This document shows, one piece after another, positions 1 through 6,287 of a stretch of 9,931 nt of DNA. The notes beneath the pieces are model-generated. The model worked only from the letters and a program-made list of their open reading frames with translations. It ran no database searches and was not told where the DNA came from. This DNA is from an uncultured Lachnospiraceae bacterium (lineage in GTDB: Bacteria > Bacillota_A > Clostridia > Lachnospirales > Lachnospiraceae), in assembly GCA_902787595.1 (NCBI GenBank), contig CADAHD010000058.1, positions 1-9,931 on the forward strand, read 5' to 3'. Both the position numbers and the translations under genes were made by a program. Position 1 is the first letter of the stretch; each line of letters starts with the position of its first letter.

Positions 1-6
1 AGGGGG
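1..6 (+). promoter_or_regulatory. Ribosome binding site of the chemoreceptor gene
   Basis: AGGGGG lies 8 nt before the ATG at 15 and supports that start. The promoter lies outside the window. Confidence 0.7.
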
Positions 7-14
7 TTAGGCTT

Positions 15-1763
15 ATGAAGAACAAGGTATCTTTTGTAAAACGCATCAATTTTGTTACGGGCGTCTGTTTTCTGCTTTTGCTGCTGGTATACCTGGGGAC
101 GGGTATCTACAGTATTGTTCAAAGCCACAGCACACAGCAGGCAAATTCCCAGATTTCACAGTCCCTGATCATTTTTGCCGATAAACAGGCTGCCCTGAAA
201 GTATCCACTTCTGAAATGCAGCGCCATCTGGTAACGGCTATTCTGGCTGCTGATGACGGTGTCAGACAGGATTCTCTGGATCAGTATAATAAAGTAAAGA
301 GCGAGCTGGGAGCTCTGCTGGAGGATCTGCGCAAAACCATGGAAGCCGAGGGCGCCGTTGGTTATGAGGAGATCATAGCTCATATGGAAGCCAGCCTTTT
401 AAGCTATACCGAAGTGTGCGATAAGTGCATAGTTGCTTCCGAAATAAACAGGCAGCTGGCGTTTAATATGTCCATCGAAGAGCTGGCCGCTCCCAAGGCA
501 GAGCTGGAAAAGAGCAACAAAGACCTGAGCAGACTGATAAATGATATACAGAAGCAGGAGATGGACAGATCGAGCTCTATGATAAGCTCCAGCAGAAATG
601 TAACGATCTCCGGTATCATAGCGTTTGTGGTGGTCATGATCGTTTCCATAGTGATCATCCTTAAGGTGGTGACTGCGCCTCTTCGCAGGACAGCGGTTGA
701 ACTGGATTCGATAATAGAAGATATACGTCAGCAGAAGGGCGACCTGAGCCGCCGTATCAGCGTGCGTTCCGATAATGAGATCGGAAGCGTAGTTGAAGGC
801 ATCAATGAATTTGTTGAGACCCTGCAGACCATTATGCAGCAGCTTAAGGATAATGCGGACAGCTTAAAGGAAACTTCCGGCGCGATAAGCGTGAGGATGA
901 ACGAGGCCAACGGAAGCGTGGAAAGATCCAATAATGCCATGGATCAGGTTACCGCATCGATACAGAGCGTGACGGAAACCACTGACGATATCTCTCAAAA
1001 ACTTAACGGCGTGCGGGATTCCGTAAATAACATGGGCAGGCTGACAAAAGAGGGCAGCGGGTTTGCTGCGGATGTTATGAAGCAGGCGGATCAGATACAG
1101 CGTGAAGCGGACGAAAAGAAGAATAAGACCGGCAAGCGCATAGAGGAGCTTAACGAGGTGCTGATACGCTCGGTTAAGAATTCCGCGCAGGTAAGCCGAA
1201 TTGGTGAGCTTACCGAAAATATACTTGATATCGCTTCCGAAACAAATCTGCTCTCGCTCAACGCCAGCATAGAAGCGGCCAGAGCAGGCGAAGCCGGCAG
1301 AGGCTTTGCGGTAGTGGCCGGAGAGATAAGCAAGCTGGCTGAAGACAGCAGCAAGATTGCTGCCGATATCCAGGGCATAAGCAACAACGTGACCTCTGCG
1401 GTTAAGGAGCTTTCCGAAAATGCTACGGCCGTTATAGAGTTTATCAATACCGTGGTGCTGGCGGATTATGATGCTTACGTGCAGACCGGCGATAAATATG
1501 AGCAGAGCGCAAAGCACTTTAATGAGGTGCTTACCGGACTGCTGAACAGTACCACCGAGCTGGACAGCGCCATGGTTACCATGAACAGGGCGATGAATGC
1601 GATAAGTGAATCTGTGGGAGTATCGGCGGATGCTATCCATGCGGCGGAAAACAGCGCCGGCGAGATCAGCGACAATATCGCAGATGTAAATACGCTGGTA
1701 AGCACAAATCAGGATATCTGCAACGCGCTCAACCGGGAAGTAGGAAGGTTTGCGAAATTATAG
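15..1763 (+). CDS. Methyl-accepting chemotaxis protein (transmembrane chemoreceptor)
   Basis: This 582-residue receptor should sense an extracellular signal and control the CheA/CheW kinase complex that sets flagellar rotation. TM1 is at about residues 14-36, followed by an extracellular sensor region (about 37-196), TM2 (about 197-219) and a HAMP linker (about 220-272). The cytoplasmic signalling coiled coil follows. Its hairpin tip at about 405-445 is diagnostic: SETNLLSLNASIEAARAGEA, then GRGFAVVAGEISKLAEDSS. After the tip comes the DYDAYVQTGDKYEQSA stretch, which I recall from clostridial receptors. The sensor region is helical, has no PAS or Cache motif that I recognise, and resembles a four-helix-bundle type. 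It contains an unusual CDKC pair at residues 135-138. The C-terminus lacks a WxxxF-type CheR/CheB tether. The ligand cannot be predicted. The gene appears monocistronic because a terminator follows. Confidence 0.96.
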   Translation: MKNKVSFVKRINFVTGVCFLLLLLVYLGTGIYSIVQSHSTQQANSQISQSLIIFADKQAALKVSTSEMQRHLVTAILAADDGVRQDSLDQYNKVKSELGALLEDLRKTMEAEGAVGYEEIIAHMEASLLSYTEVCDKCIVASEINRQLAFNMSIEELAAPKAELEKSNKDLSRLINDIQKQEMDRSSSMISSSRNVTISGIIAFVVVMIVSIVIILKVVTAPLRRTAVELDSIIEDIRQQKGDLSRRISVRSDNEIGSVVEGINEFVETLQTIMQQLKDNADSLKETSGAISVRMNEANGSVERSNNAMDQVTASIQSVTETTDDISQKLNGVRDSVNNMGRLTKEGSGFAADVMKQADQIQREADEKKNKTGKRIEELNEVLIRSVKNSAQVSRIGELTENILDIASETNLLSLNASIEAARAGEAGRGFAVVAGEISKLAEDSSKIAADIQGISNNVTSAVKELSENATAVIEFINTVVLADYDAYVQTGDKYEQSAKHFNEVLTGLLNSTTELDSAMVTMNRAMNAISESVGVSADAIHAAENSAGEISDNIADVNTLVSTNQDICNALNREVGRFAKL

Positions 1764-1800
1764 GATTGAATAGAGCGGAAGATATTCCGGATACTAATAA

Positions 1801-1828
1801 AAAAAACAGGAGATTTCCTGTTTTTTTT
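1801..1828 (+). terminator. Intrinsic terminator after the chemoreceptor gene
   Basis: ACAGGA at 1806-1811 pairs with TCCTGT at 1816-1821 around a GATT loop. Flanking A and T tracts extend the stem to 1801-1826, and an eight-T run occupies 1821-1828. The matching A tract means it could also work on the minus strand, although no minus-strand gene ends here. Confidence 0.9.
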
Positions 1829-1864
1829 ATCCATAAATACAGCATCTTCCATCCGTATATGGAT
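1829..1864. promoter_or_regulatory. Palindrome and matching half-site upstream of the DUF4349 gene (possible operator)
   Basis: ATCCGTATATGGAT at 1851-1864 is palindromic at 12 of 14 positions. A further half-site, ATCCATA, lies at 1829-1835. It is 22 bases (about two helical turns) before the left half of the palindrome and is an exact inverted copy of the right half, TATGGAT. No convincing -35/-10 pair was found nearby, so an operator role is inference. Confidence 0.3.
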
Positions 1865-1882
1865 CATAGGACACAGATGATC

Positions 1883-1898
1883 ATCCCGGAAGCGGGAT
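1883..1898 (+). other. Small hairpin in the leader of the DUF4349 gene
   Basis: ATCCCG (1883-1888) and CGGGAT (1893-1898) form a six-pair stem with a GAAG loop. It ends 7 nt before the ribosome binding site GGAGGGA (1906-1912). It has no T tract, so it is not a terminator. It could affect mRNA stability or ribosome access. Confidence 0.4.
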
Positions 1899-1919
1899 CA
1901 TAAACGGAGGGAGATAATT

Positions 1920-2945
1920 ATGAAGAAGAGATTATGGTTTGCGCCTGTACTTGCAGGTATCATGTTGCTTACCGCGTGTGGCGGAAGTCGAAACGCTACT
2001 AAAGAAGCGGCATACGCCGTAGGAGGTGATGCGGATTTTTACTCTGCATCTTATGCCACCAATGCTGCAGTAGAGGTGGGAGCGCCTCAGATGGCCTGGG
2101 ATGAAGAAATGGCAGACTCTGCGGCAGATGCGGGCTTTTCCGAATTCTCCGGCCAGCCTGCTGTGGGTGAAAGCGTTCAGACCTCCAGCAGCCGCAAGCT
2201 GATAAGAAATGTCAACATGGAGGTTGAGACACAGGAGTTTGATGATCTGGTAGCTTTCCTTGAGAGCAGCGCGGCAACAGTGGGCGGATATGTGGAGAAC
2301 AGCTACAGCTATAACGGCAGCAGCTATAACGGAAGGGGATCTCGAAGAAGCGCCAACTTCACTCTGCGCATTCCGGCCGATAAACTCGATCAGTTCCTGA
2401 ATGATGTGGGCGGCAGAGCCAATGTTATCAGCCGCAATCAGAACGTTCAGGATATTACCCTTACCTATGTGGACATGGAGAGCCACAAAAATGCGCTCCG
2501 CACCGAAGAGCAGAGCCTGATCGATATGCTGGCAAAGGCAGAGACGGTTGAGGATCTGATCACCATCGAGAACAGACTTGCCGATGTGCGTTATCAGATA
2601 GAGAGCATGGAGAGCCAGCTGCGCACATACGACAATCTGGTGGATTACGCGACACTTACCATAAGCGTAAGTGAAGTTGAGGAGCTGACGCCGGTCGTTG
2701 AGCAGACTGCATGGGAGAAGATGAGCAGCGGCTTTACTTCCAGCCTGCATAACATAGGCCGCGGCCTTCAGAACTTTGGCATAGGCGTAGTGATGAATCT
2801 GCCTTATATCCTGGTCTGGGCGGTAGTGCTGATAGTGTTATTCTTTATCGGAAAGTCTGTGATCAAATCCGTGATAAAGAAAGTCAAGGCAAAGCATGCG
2901 CCCAAACCTGCCATAAAAGAGGCTGAAGCGACAGAAAATTCTTGA
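1920..2945 (+). CDS. DUF4349 domain lipoprotein, membrane-anchored at both ends
   Basis: The 341-residue protein starts with a lipoprotein signal peptide. After MKKR and a hydrophobic stretch comes the lipobox LTAC, making Cys20 the lipidated residue. A low-complexity acidic/alanine linker (about 21-88) follows. The DUF4349 domain (about 91-252) begins at SRKLIRNVNMEVE and includes the typical patterns VGGYVENS, LRIPADKLDQFL and ENRLADVRYQIESMESQL. The last of these lies in a predicted coiled coil (about 187-240). A C-terminal transmembrane helix (about 289-311) and a lysine-rich cytoplasmic tail end the protein. The molecular role of DUF4349 proteins is not established; the architecture implies a cell-surface protein tethered at both ends. 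GGAGGGA lies 7 nt upstream of the ATG. It probably forms its own transcript, between the terminator at 1801 and the next promoter. Confidence 0.93.
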   Translation: MKKRLWFAPVLAGIMLLTACGGSRNATKEAAYAVGGDADFYSASYATNAAVEVGAPQMAWDEEMADSAADAGFSEFSGQPAVGESVQTSSSRKLIRNVNMEVETQEFDDLVAFLESSAATVGGYVENSYSYNGSSYNGRGSRRSANFTLRIPADKLDQFLNDVGGRANVISRNQNVQDITLTYVDMESHKNALRTEEQSLIDMLAKAETVEDLITIENRLADVRYQIESMESQLRTYDNLVDYATLTISVSEVEELTPVVEQTAWEKMSSGFTSSLHNIGRGLQNFGIGVVMNLPYILVWAVVLIVLFFIGKSVIKSVIKKVKAKHAPKPAIKEAEATENS

Positions 2946-2970
2946 AAAAGGCCGGTCCATGTGATACGAT
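2942..2970 (+). promoter_or_regulatory. Sigma-A type promoter for the 203-residue protein gene
   Basis: TTGAAA (2942-2947) and TACGAT (2965-2970) are separated by exactly 17 nt. The -35 box overlaps the stop codon of the DUF4349 gene. Transcription should start near 2977 and give a leader of about 68 nt. That leader contains a small hairpin, GGGTA (2980-2984) with TACCC (2991-2995). Confidence 0.7.
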
Positions 2971-3044
2971 AGTAAAAGCGGGTACTTTTATACCCTAAGG
3001 CTTTTGGGGGCACGTGGAAAAATAGAAAAGGGAAGGTAAAGGCC

Positions 3045-3656
3045 ATGATAGACGTCAACCAGATCATGTTCGATATGATCAGAAAGAGCAATTCCGTAGC
3101 CACTTCGAGTGTTAACGAGATAGAAGAGATAGTGGATACCGGTCTGGAGAAATCCGAGGAGAATATCCAGAAGATAGCCATGGAATATCTGGAAGATAAA
3201 GGTTATTCCAAGTCTGTTCAGAACATGGATGAGGCAAAAAAGAAGATCATTTCCAGCAGCCTTTATTCCGATACCGTGCGAATCCGCAAGACCCGCCGTA
3301 TGGAGGACGACCTGCTTCTGGAGGCAGAGCCCGAAGATGTAAAGAACCTGATGGAGATCTGCGTGCTTGATAACCTGATGAAGGTTAACGAGAAGCTGGA
3401 TAATATGTCAAACGGCCGTATGGAATATGCGGTTGAGGTAGTAGATGAAATACTTCTTGATAATGAGAAGACAGGCGGCAGCCTTCTGGAGTATGTATCA
3501 CTCCAGACACTTCTTAACAGATATGCTGCACAGGGATTCCGTGTAGTAACGATCACCACAAGGGAGATCGGCAGCGGTGGAAAGCTTATGATGGCAGGCT
3601 TTTCGTCAGTCAAGAAACAGACTGTTATCGTATTCGAGCGCCGCGTCGAAGGCTGA
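3045..3656 (+). CDS. Uncharacterised 203-residue protein with DUF4177-like C-terminus
   Basis: I do not recognise the full-length protein. There is no signal peptide or membrane segment, so it is probably cytosolic. Residues 1-125 are charged and predicted helical, with a basic patch RIRKTRR (79-85) followed by an acidic stretch. Residues 126-201 fit the DUF4177 pattern: a strand (MEYAVEVVDEILL), a helix with LLNRYAAQGFRVVTI where the family has a conserved LN-x-x-G-W/F core, a glycine-rich turn and a final strand VIVFERRV. DUF4177 proteins are usually only about 60-100 residues long and have no known function, so the long N-terminal part is notable. GGGAAGG (3030-3036) is the ribosome binding site. 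The gene has its own promoter and a strong terminator, so it is transcribed alone. Confidence 0.85.
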   Translation: MIDVNQIMFDMIRKSNSVATSSVNEIEEIVDTGLEKSEENIQKIAMEYLEDKGYSKSVQNMDEAKKKIISSSLYSDTVRIRKTRRMEDDLLLEAEPEDVKNLMEICVLDNLMKVNEKLDNMSNGRMEYAVEVVDEILLDNEKTGGSLLEYVSLQTLLNRYAAQGFRVVTITTREIGSGGKLMMAGFSSVKKQTVIVFERRVEG

Positions 3657-3676
3657 GGATTTAAACAGTTATTCAG

Positions 3677-3702
3677 GGGGACGGGATGACCGTCCCCTTT
3701 TT
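3677..3702 (+). terminator. Intrinsic terminator after the 203-residue protein gene
   Basis: GGGGACGG (3677-3684) pairs perfectly with CCGTCCCC (3690-3697) around the loop GATGA, followed by five T residues (3698-3702). Confidence 0.93.
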
Positions 3703-3757
3703 ATGCGCAGGGCATCTGACATAGATTTGCAGCCGGGGCTTGCGCACAGGATATTTT

Positions 3758-3764
3758 GGGGAGG
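3758..3764 (+). promoter_or_regulatory. Ribosome binding site that sets the fumarase start
   Basis: GGGGAGG ends 6 nt before the ATG at 3771. An in-frame TTG at 3756 overlaps this site and would have no ribosome binding site of its own, so it is rejected as the start. No convincing promoter was found in 3703-3757. Confidence 0.75.
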
Positions 3765-3770
3765 ACAGAC

Positions 3771-4613
3771 ATGAGAGAGATCAAAACCGAAGAGATAATA
3801 AATGCAGTACGGGATATGTGCATCGAGGCGAATTACGGCCTGTCTGCTGATATGAGGGCAGCCCTGGATAAGGCTGCAGAGGAAGATTCCTCCGAGCTGG
3901 GCCGCAGCATATTATGCCAGCTGCAGAAGAATCTTAAGATAGCCGGTGAGGATCAGATCCCCATCTGCCAGGATACGGGAATGGCTGTGGTATTCGTAGA
4001 GCTGGGACAGGACGTACATATTACCGGCGGAACTCTGGAAGATGCGATAAACGAAGGCGTTCGTCGCGGTTATGTGGAAGGCTATCTGCGCAAATCGGTA
4101 GTCGGTGATCCTATCGAGAGAGTAAATACCAATGACAATACCCCTGCTGTGATCCATTATTTCGTGGTCGGCGGGGACAAACTTAAGATAACGATCGCGC
4201 CCAAGGGCTTTGGCAGCGAAAACATGAGCAGGGTCTTTATGTTAAAGCCTGCAGACGGAGTGGATGGCATTAAAAATGCCGTTCTTACTGCGGTTAAGGA
4301 TGCCGGTCCCAATGCCTGCCCTCCCATGGTAGTGGGCGTGGGCATAGGCGGAACCTTCGAAAAGTGTGCGCTTCTGGCAAAAAAAGCGCTTACCCGCAAT
4401 ATCGAAACGCGTTCGGACAAACCTCATGTGCGTGAGCTGGAAGAAGAGATATTAAAGCTGATCAATGAGAGTAATATAGGTCCCGGCGGTCTGGGCGGAA
4501 GCACCACGGCCTTTGCCGTGAACATTGAGACTTATGCGACGCATATTGCCGGCCTGCCCGTGGGCGTGAATATCTGCTGCCACGTAAACCGCCACGCAAT
4601 AAGAGAATTATGA
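3771..4613 (+). CDS. Class I fumarate hydratase, alpha subunit ([4Fe-4S], two-subunit type)
   Basis: Fumarase interconverts fumarate and L-malate in the reductive or partial citrate cycle of anaerobes. This 280-residue protein matches the N-terminal catalytic domain of class I enzymes (FumA/TtdA-alpha type), which carries the oxygen-sensitive [4Fe-4S] cluster. Expected cluster ligands are Cys66 in PICQDTG, Cys183 in NACPPMVVG and Cys270 in NICCHVNRHA. The family stretches VNTNDNTPA (118-126), APKGFGSENMS (143-153) and GPGGLGGSTTA (237-247) are also present. The length is right for an alpha subunit alone. The beta subunit, usually encoded immediately downstream and needed to complete the active site, is absent: the next gene converges from the minus strand. 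L(+)-tartrate dehydratase alpha is a close relative and cannot be fully excluded, so fumA, fumX or ttdA is not assigned. Confidence 0.93.
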   Translation: MREIKTEEIINAVRDMCIEANYGLSADMRAALDKAAEEDSSELGRSILCQLQKNLKIAGEDQIPICQDTGMAVVFVELGQDVHITGGTLEDAINEGVRRGYVEGYLRKSVVGDPIERVNTNDNTPAVIHYFVVGGDKLKITIAPKGFGSENMSRVFMLKPADGVDGIKNAVLTAVKDAGPNACPPMVVGVGIGGTFEKCALLAKKALTRNIETRSDKPHVRELEEEILKLINESNIGPGGLGGSTTAFAVNIETYATHIAGLPVGVNICCHVNRHAIREL

Positions 4614-4617
4614 AGAC

Positions 4618-4659
4618 ATGAGGACAACAGGACCGTCCCCGCGTCCTCATTTATTCTTA
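4618..4659 (+). terminator. Probable terminator between convergent fumarase and acyltransferase genes
   Basis: ATGAGGAC (4618-4625) pairs perfectly with GTCCTCAT (4643-4650) across a 17-nt loop. On the plus strand it is followed by the interrupted T stretch TTTATTCTT. The right arm contains the stop codon of the minus-strand gene. The reverse direction has a poor T tract, so it is likely effective mainly for the fumarase gene. Confidence 0.6.
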
Positions 4660-5372
4660 AGGTAAGTCTCTATCATCATATCCCTTACCTTGTCGGGGAG
4701 GGCTTTGCGCTCGTCGCGGTCAAGAGGCGCCACATCGATGGGCGGAAGGTATTCCAGAGTAACGGATGCTTTTTTTATAAAAGGAAGATGATCCTCAAAT
4801 ATGGCGGCGGTATTGTTGAGTACCACGGGGATTATCTTGCAGTCGCTTTTTTCGGCTATCTTAAAGCTGCCGGCGTGGAAGGGCAGCATCGTCTCTTCGC
4901 CTTTGTTTCTGGTGCCTTCGGGGAAGATGGCCATCGAAATGCCGTTCTTTATCTTATCGGCGGAATCATTTATGGTCTTCATTCCCTTGCGCAGATCCTT
5001 GCGGTCAAGGAATTCACAGTGGAGCAGTTTCATCCACCAGGTCAGGGTCAGGAATTTAAGCAGTTCTTTCTTTGCGATATATCCGCAGAGTCCGGGTACG
5101 CGGGGATAAGTCAGTATGATATCAAAGAAGCTGTTGTGATTTAATATGTAGAGTACGGGTTCGTTCTTTGGCACGTTTTCTTCGCCTATAACGTTTACTT
5201 TTGCGCCGGAAAGGAAGATGACTACGCGGAAAGCCCAGTTTACTATGCCCAGGCTGGCCCTGTCGCGGGCCTTTTTGCTGAAAAGCCCTATCAGCAGCAT
5301 CAGCGGCTGCAATATAAATGAGATTATCAGAAAAGGCAAAACAAACAGCAGTATCAGTATCAAACGTATCAT
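4647..5372 (-). CDS. plsC: 1-acyl-sn-glycerol-3-phosphate acyltransferase (PlsC family)
   Basis: The enzyme transfers an acyl chain to lysophosphatidic acid to make phosphatidic acid, the precursor of membrane phospholipids. The 241-residue length is normal. A hydrophobic N-terminus (about 1-30) anchors it to the membrane. Catalytic motif I is NHNSFFD with His79 and Asp84 (HX4D). Motif II is FLDRKDLRKG (121-130). Motif III is FPEGTRNKG (150-158), and IIPVVLNN (180-187) fits motif IV. The reverse-strand ribosome binding site is AAAGGAG (complement of 5380-5386), 7 nt before the ATG. It is transcribed divergently from the pyrK cluster. A weak minus-strand promoter (CTGACA and TATGTT, spacing 18) can be read between 5404 and 5433, with low confidence. 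The PlsC family contains paralogues with other acyl acceptors, so the symbol is by family only. Confidence 0.92.
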   Translation of the reverse strand: MIRLILILLFVLPFLIISFILQPLMLLIGLFSKKARDRASLGIVNWAFRVVIFLSGAKVNVIGEENVPKNEPVLYILNHNSFFDIILTYPRVPGLCGYIAKKELLKFLTLTWWMKLLHCEFLDRKDLRKGMKTINDSADKIKNGISMAIFPEGTRNKGEETMLPFHAGSFKIAEKSDCKIIPVVLNNTAAIFEDHLPFIKKASVTLEYLPPIDVAPLDRDERKALPDKVRDMMIETYLKNK

Positions 5373-5444
5373 CTTTTATCTCCTTTACACGCGCATTAGG
5401 TTAACATAAACGGTAAAAAAAAGCAATGTCAGAGCTCTTTTTTA

Positions 5445-5473
5445 TTGAAAAAAAGCCCAAAAAGCTATAAAAT
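5445..5473 (+). promoter_or_regulatory. Sigma-A type promoter of the pyrK cluster
   Basis: TTGAAA (5445-5450), a 17-nt spacer and TAAAAT (5468-5473) form a near-consensus promoter in A/T-rich DNA. Transcription should start near 5480, leaving a leader of only about 28 nt. There is thus no room for a PyrR- or attenuation-type pyrimidine control element in the leader. Confidence 0.8.
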
Positions 5474-5507
5474 CATTCCTATATATATTTATGGAAGAGA
5501 GACACTT

Positions 5508-6287
5508 ATGAAACGTAAAGAAAGCGCGGAGATAACAGGCATTAACGAGATAGCGCCGGGGATCTTTGATCTGTGGCTTAAGAGCAGCATGGCTGCGGAA
5601 GCAAAACCGGGACAATTCGTGGGCGTATATCCGGGAGACGGAGCCCACATGCTGATGAGGCCCATTTCCATCTGTGATGTGAGCGAGGACAAAAGCAGAC
5701 TGCGTCTGGTATTCAGGGCAGGAGGCGAAGGCACTGCAGCCATCAGCAGAAAAGCGCCCGGAGAGAAAGTAGAGCTTCTGGGCATGCTGGGCAACGGCTA
5801 TGATGTAAGCGCCATGAAGGGAAAGAAAGTCCTGCTGCTTGGCGGCGGTATAGGCATTCCTCCCATGCTCTATCTGGCGAAGGCTCTGGCAGATGAAGGC
5901 GTTAACTGCATCAGCGTTCTGGGCTATGCGGATTCAAAGGATTTCCTCCGTAAGGAATTTGATGATATCTGCCATACCTATGCAGCCAGCATGGACGGCA
6001 GCATAGGCACAAAGGGAACGGTGATCGACGCTCTCAACGAAAATATGATATTTGCAGATGTTGCATGTGCCTGCGGGCCCATGCCCATGCTGCGCGCGGT
6101 CAAGCAGCTGGCAGCCGATACGGGGATGAAAGCATTTATCTCTCTGGAGGAGCGCATGGCATGCGGAGTGGGAGCCTGCCTGGGCTGCGTCGTTAAGACC
6201 GTAAAAGAAGATCATCATACTCATGTTAACAATACCAGGATCTGTACCGAAGGTCCTGTGTTCGATGCTGCGGATGTTTGTATATGA
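5508..6287 (+). CDS. pyrK: Dihydroorotate dehydrogenase B electron-transfer subunit
   Basis: PyrK passes electrons from the catalytic FMN subunit PyrD (class 1B) to NAD+ through FAD and a [2Fe-2S] cluster in pyrimidine synthesis. The 259 residues show the ferredoxin-reductase plan. The FAD-binding barrel contains RPISICDV (51-58). The nucleotide-binding domain contains LLLGGGIGIPPML (109-121) and CACGPMPML (187-195). The C-terminal [2Fe-2S] ligands are Cys219, Cys224 and Cys227 in CGVGACLGC, plus Cys246 in RICTEGPVF, giving the spacing CX4CX2CX18C. The ATG at 5508 is chosen because GGAAGAGAG lies just upstream and an earlier in-frame TTG falls in the promoter's -35 box. The usual neighbour pyrD is absent: the next gene is a cardiolipin synthase whose ATG overlaps the pyrK stop codon. 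A related sulfide dehydrogenase/NfnA-type subunit is the alternative, but the length and cysteine pattern favour PyrK. Confidence 0.9.
   Translation: MKRKESAEITGINEIAPGIFDLWLKSSMAAEAKPGQFVGVYPGDGAHMLMRPISICDVSEDKSRLRLVFRAGGEGTAAISRKAPGEKVELLGMLGNGYDVSAMKGKKVLLLGGGIGIPPMLYLAKALADEGVNCISVLGYADSKDFLRKEFDDICHTYAASMDGSIGTKGTVIDALNENMIFADVACACGPMPMLRAVKQLAADTGMKAFISLEERMACGVGACLGCVVKTVKEDHHTHVNNTRICTEGPVFDAADVCI

Noticed and set aside
864..1640. Long minus-strand open frame inside the chemoreceptor gene
   Set aside because: It is a shadow of a clearly functional receptor gene, with no recognisable domain.
1932..2750. Long minus-strand open frame inside the DUF4349 gene
   Set aside because: The plus-strand protein has a lipobox, a known domain and a transmembrane helix; the minus frame shows nothing coherent.
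5437..5455. CTTTTTT and AAAAAAG inverted repeat between plsC and pyrK
   Set aside because: It consists only of A/T tracts, makes a weak stem, and overlaps the -35 box. It is better explained as A/T-rich promoter DNA than as a terminator.
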